This document shows, piece after piece, positions 63,484 through 64,000 of a DNA stretch of 64,000 nt. Source of the stretch: Bacteroidota bacterium (GTDB taxonomy: Bacteria; Bacteroidota; Ignavibacteria; Kryptoniales; JAKASW01). Within the stretch, counting starts at the first letter, position 1; each line of letters begins with the position of its first letter. Below the pieces are notes generated by a model. That model did not search any database and was not told the DNA's origin. It worked only from the letters and a program-made list of their open reading frames with translations. The position numbers were made by a program, and so were the translations under genes. The stretch covers positions 25,296 to 89,295 of the forward strand of contig JAJYIT010000016.1 of NCBI GenBank assembly GCA_021789975.1, given 5' to 3'.

Positions 63484-63690
63484 ATGAAAACGAAGAAGCC
63501 CAGAATATTGGTAGTTGATGACGACCAGAAGATACACTTCGCATTCAGGGCGTTATTCAAGAAAGACGGTTACGCTACTGTCCTTGCAAAGGACGGCGTA
63601 GATGCTCTTGAGCAAATTGAAGCCGGGAACATTGGCGTGATCTTTATGGACATTTCAATGCCTCGCCTCGATGGCCTAGCAGGCTGTTGA
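63484..63690 (+). pseudogene. response regulator receiver, cut off by an insertion element
   Basis: The frame begins PRILVVDDDQKIHFAFRALFKKDGY, with the acidic pair and the phospho-acceptor Asp56 in VIFMDISMPRLDG. Receiver homology stops at PRLDGL, before the Thr and Lys motifs, and the frame ends three codons later inside the insertion element. A receiver needs about 120 residues, so this 68-residue product cannot fold normally. It follows the kinase gene by 64 bases and was presumably its partner; the missing part should lie beyond the right edge, after the element. Confidence 0.88.
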
Positions 63691-64000
63691 AGAATACATT
63701 AATGGAGCAAAAATCTTCAGTGGGACCGGCTCGTTGAGACGTAAAACTGGTGCAGTGGTCTGTGTTCGAGATCGGTTGCCAGTTCAGGATTCCGATCTTT
63801 GCTTCGTTGGACCGGTGAAGATCGTCGTCCTGTAATCTTAACATGGTTGCGCCATAAGATTTTTGATGCGGATCAGATTGTAGATCGCATTGGCAAACGT
63901 GAACATCCAGCCACCTCGTTTGACTCCCTTGTGCCTGGTCTTACGCATGAGTCCGACAGTCTTCAACCATCCAAAGATTTCTTCTACCGGCTTCCGCTTC
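63680..64000. mobile_element. IS5-type insertion sequence, left end, runs off the window
   Basis: The end lies at about 63680, where CAGGCTGTTGAAGAATAC begins, a terminal sequence type common in IS5-like elements. It is preceded by CTAG (63676-63679), a possible target duplication of YTAR type. The encoded transposase runs on the minus strand. The other end and target copy are outside the window, so family and length are provisional. Confidence 0.8.
63838..64000 (-). CDS. IS5-family transposase, C-terminal fragment
   Basis: The last 53 codons are visible on the minus strand and end with TAA at 63838-63840. The sequence KPVEEIFGWLKTVGLMRKT, then GWMFTFANAIYNLIRIKNL, is the conserved C-terminus of DDE transposases of the IS5 group, with the catalytic Glu region in PVEEIFGW. 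The rest lies beyond the right edge. Confidence 0.85.
   Translation of the reverse strand, partial: KRKPVEEIFGWLKTVGLMRKTRHKGVKRGGWMFTFANAIYNLIRIKNLMAQPC

Overview
The window looks like a chromosomal segment of a Bacteroidota/FCB-group bacterium. The best guess is an Ignavibacteria- or Kryptonia-like lineage, and this is inference from gene content. The supporting genes are a PorZ-like type IX secretion protein, a DUF5916 outer-membrane protein, a serine-palmitoyltransferase-type enzyme with a GNAT partner, frequent TTG starts and very heme-rich respiration. No tRNA, rRNA or CRISPR array was seen.

Layout. 1-5.2 kb: a cut-off DUF5916 protein, DUF2203, proline dehydrogenase, and a type I restriction remnant in which the front of hsdR is joined out of frame to the back of hsdS. 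5.4-9.0 kb: uvrB-comF and a HAD phosphatase. 9.3-21.8 kb, minus strand: the centrepiece, an 11-gene cluster that encodes six multiheme c-type cytochromes. I count 69 CXXCH and 2 CX4CH motifs, 71 potential hemes. The cluster also has three related di-heme cytochrome b modules, one outer-membrane beta-barrel and two DksA/TraR-type zinc-finger proteins. It reads as a complete electron path from the quinone pool through the periplasm to an outer-membrane porin-cytochrome conduit, resembling Geobacter Cbc/CbcL plus porin-cytochrome systems but arranged in its own way. 22.2-26.3 kb: a pseudo-receiver, a membrane histidine kinase and a sigma-54 activator (GAFTGA present). These lie next to the cytochrome cluster, and a -24/-12-like site sits just upstream of its first gene, so they are its likely regulators.

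26.3-48.2 kb: mixed housekeeping and envelope genes: DipZ-like thioredoxin lipoprotein, universal stress protein, cyclic-nucleotide-binding protein, ilvE, GNAT plus serine-palmitoyltransferase-like enzyme, glycosyltransferase, PorZ-like protein, ribH, PHP phosphoesterase, Crp/Fnr regulator, cysteine desulfurase, RsmB-like methyltransferase, Ppx/GppA, five 65-bp tandem repeats, prmA, M28 peptidase, upp, a methyltransferase, a VIT1/CCC1 transporter, a NiCoT Ni/Co permease, DedA and an OB-fold-like exported protein. 48.9-57.3 kb, plus strand: purC-psd-pssA-purS-purQ, then four successive tatA paralogues, then gatA-sucD-ndk and a Nudix protein. 57.3-60.6 kb: a NamZ-like muramidase coupled to a TonB-receptor-like barrel. 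60.9-64.0 kb: a second histidine kinase whose partner response regulator is cut off by an IS5-type insertion element that runs off the right edge.

The most notable observations are the 71-heme cytochrome cluster with fused and split versions of the same c-b module, the four-tatA array in which a key membrane residue changes from Glu to Lys, the hsdR/hsdS deletion scar, the 65-bp repeat array and the IS-broken two-component system.
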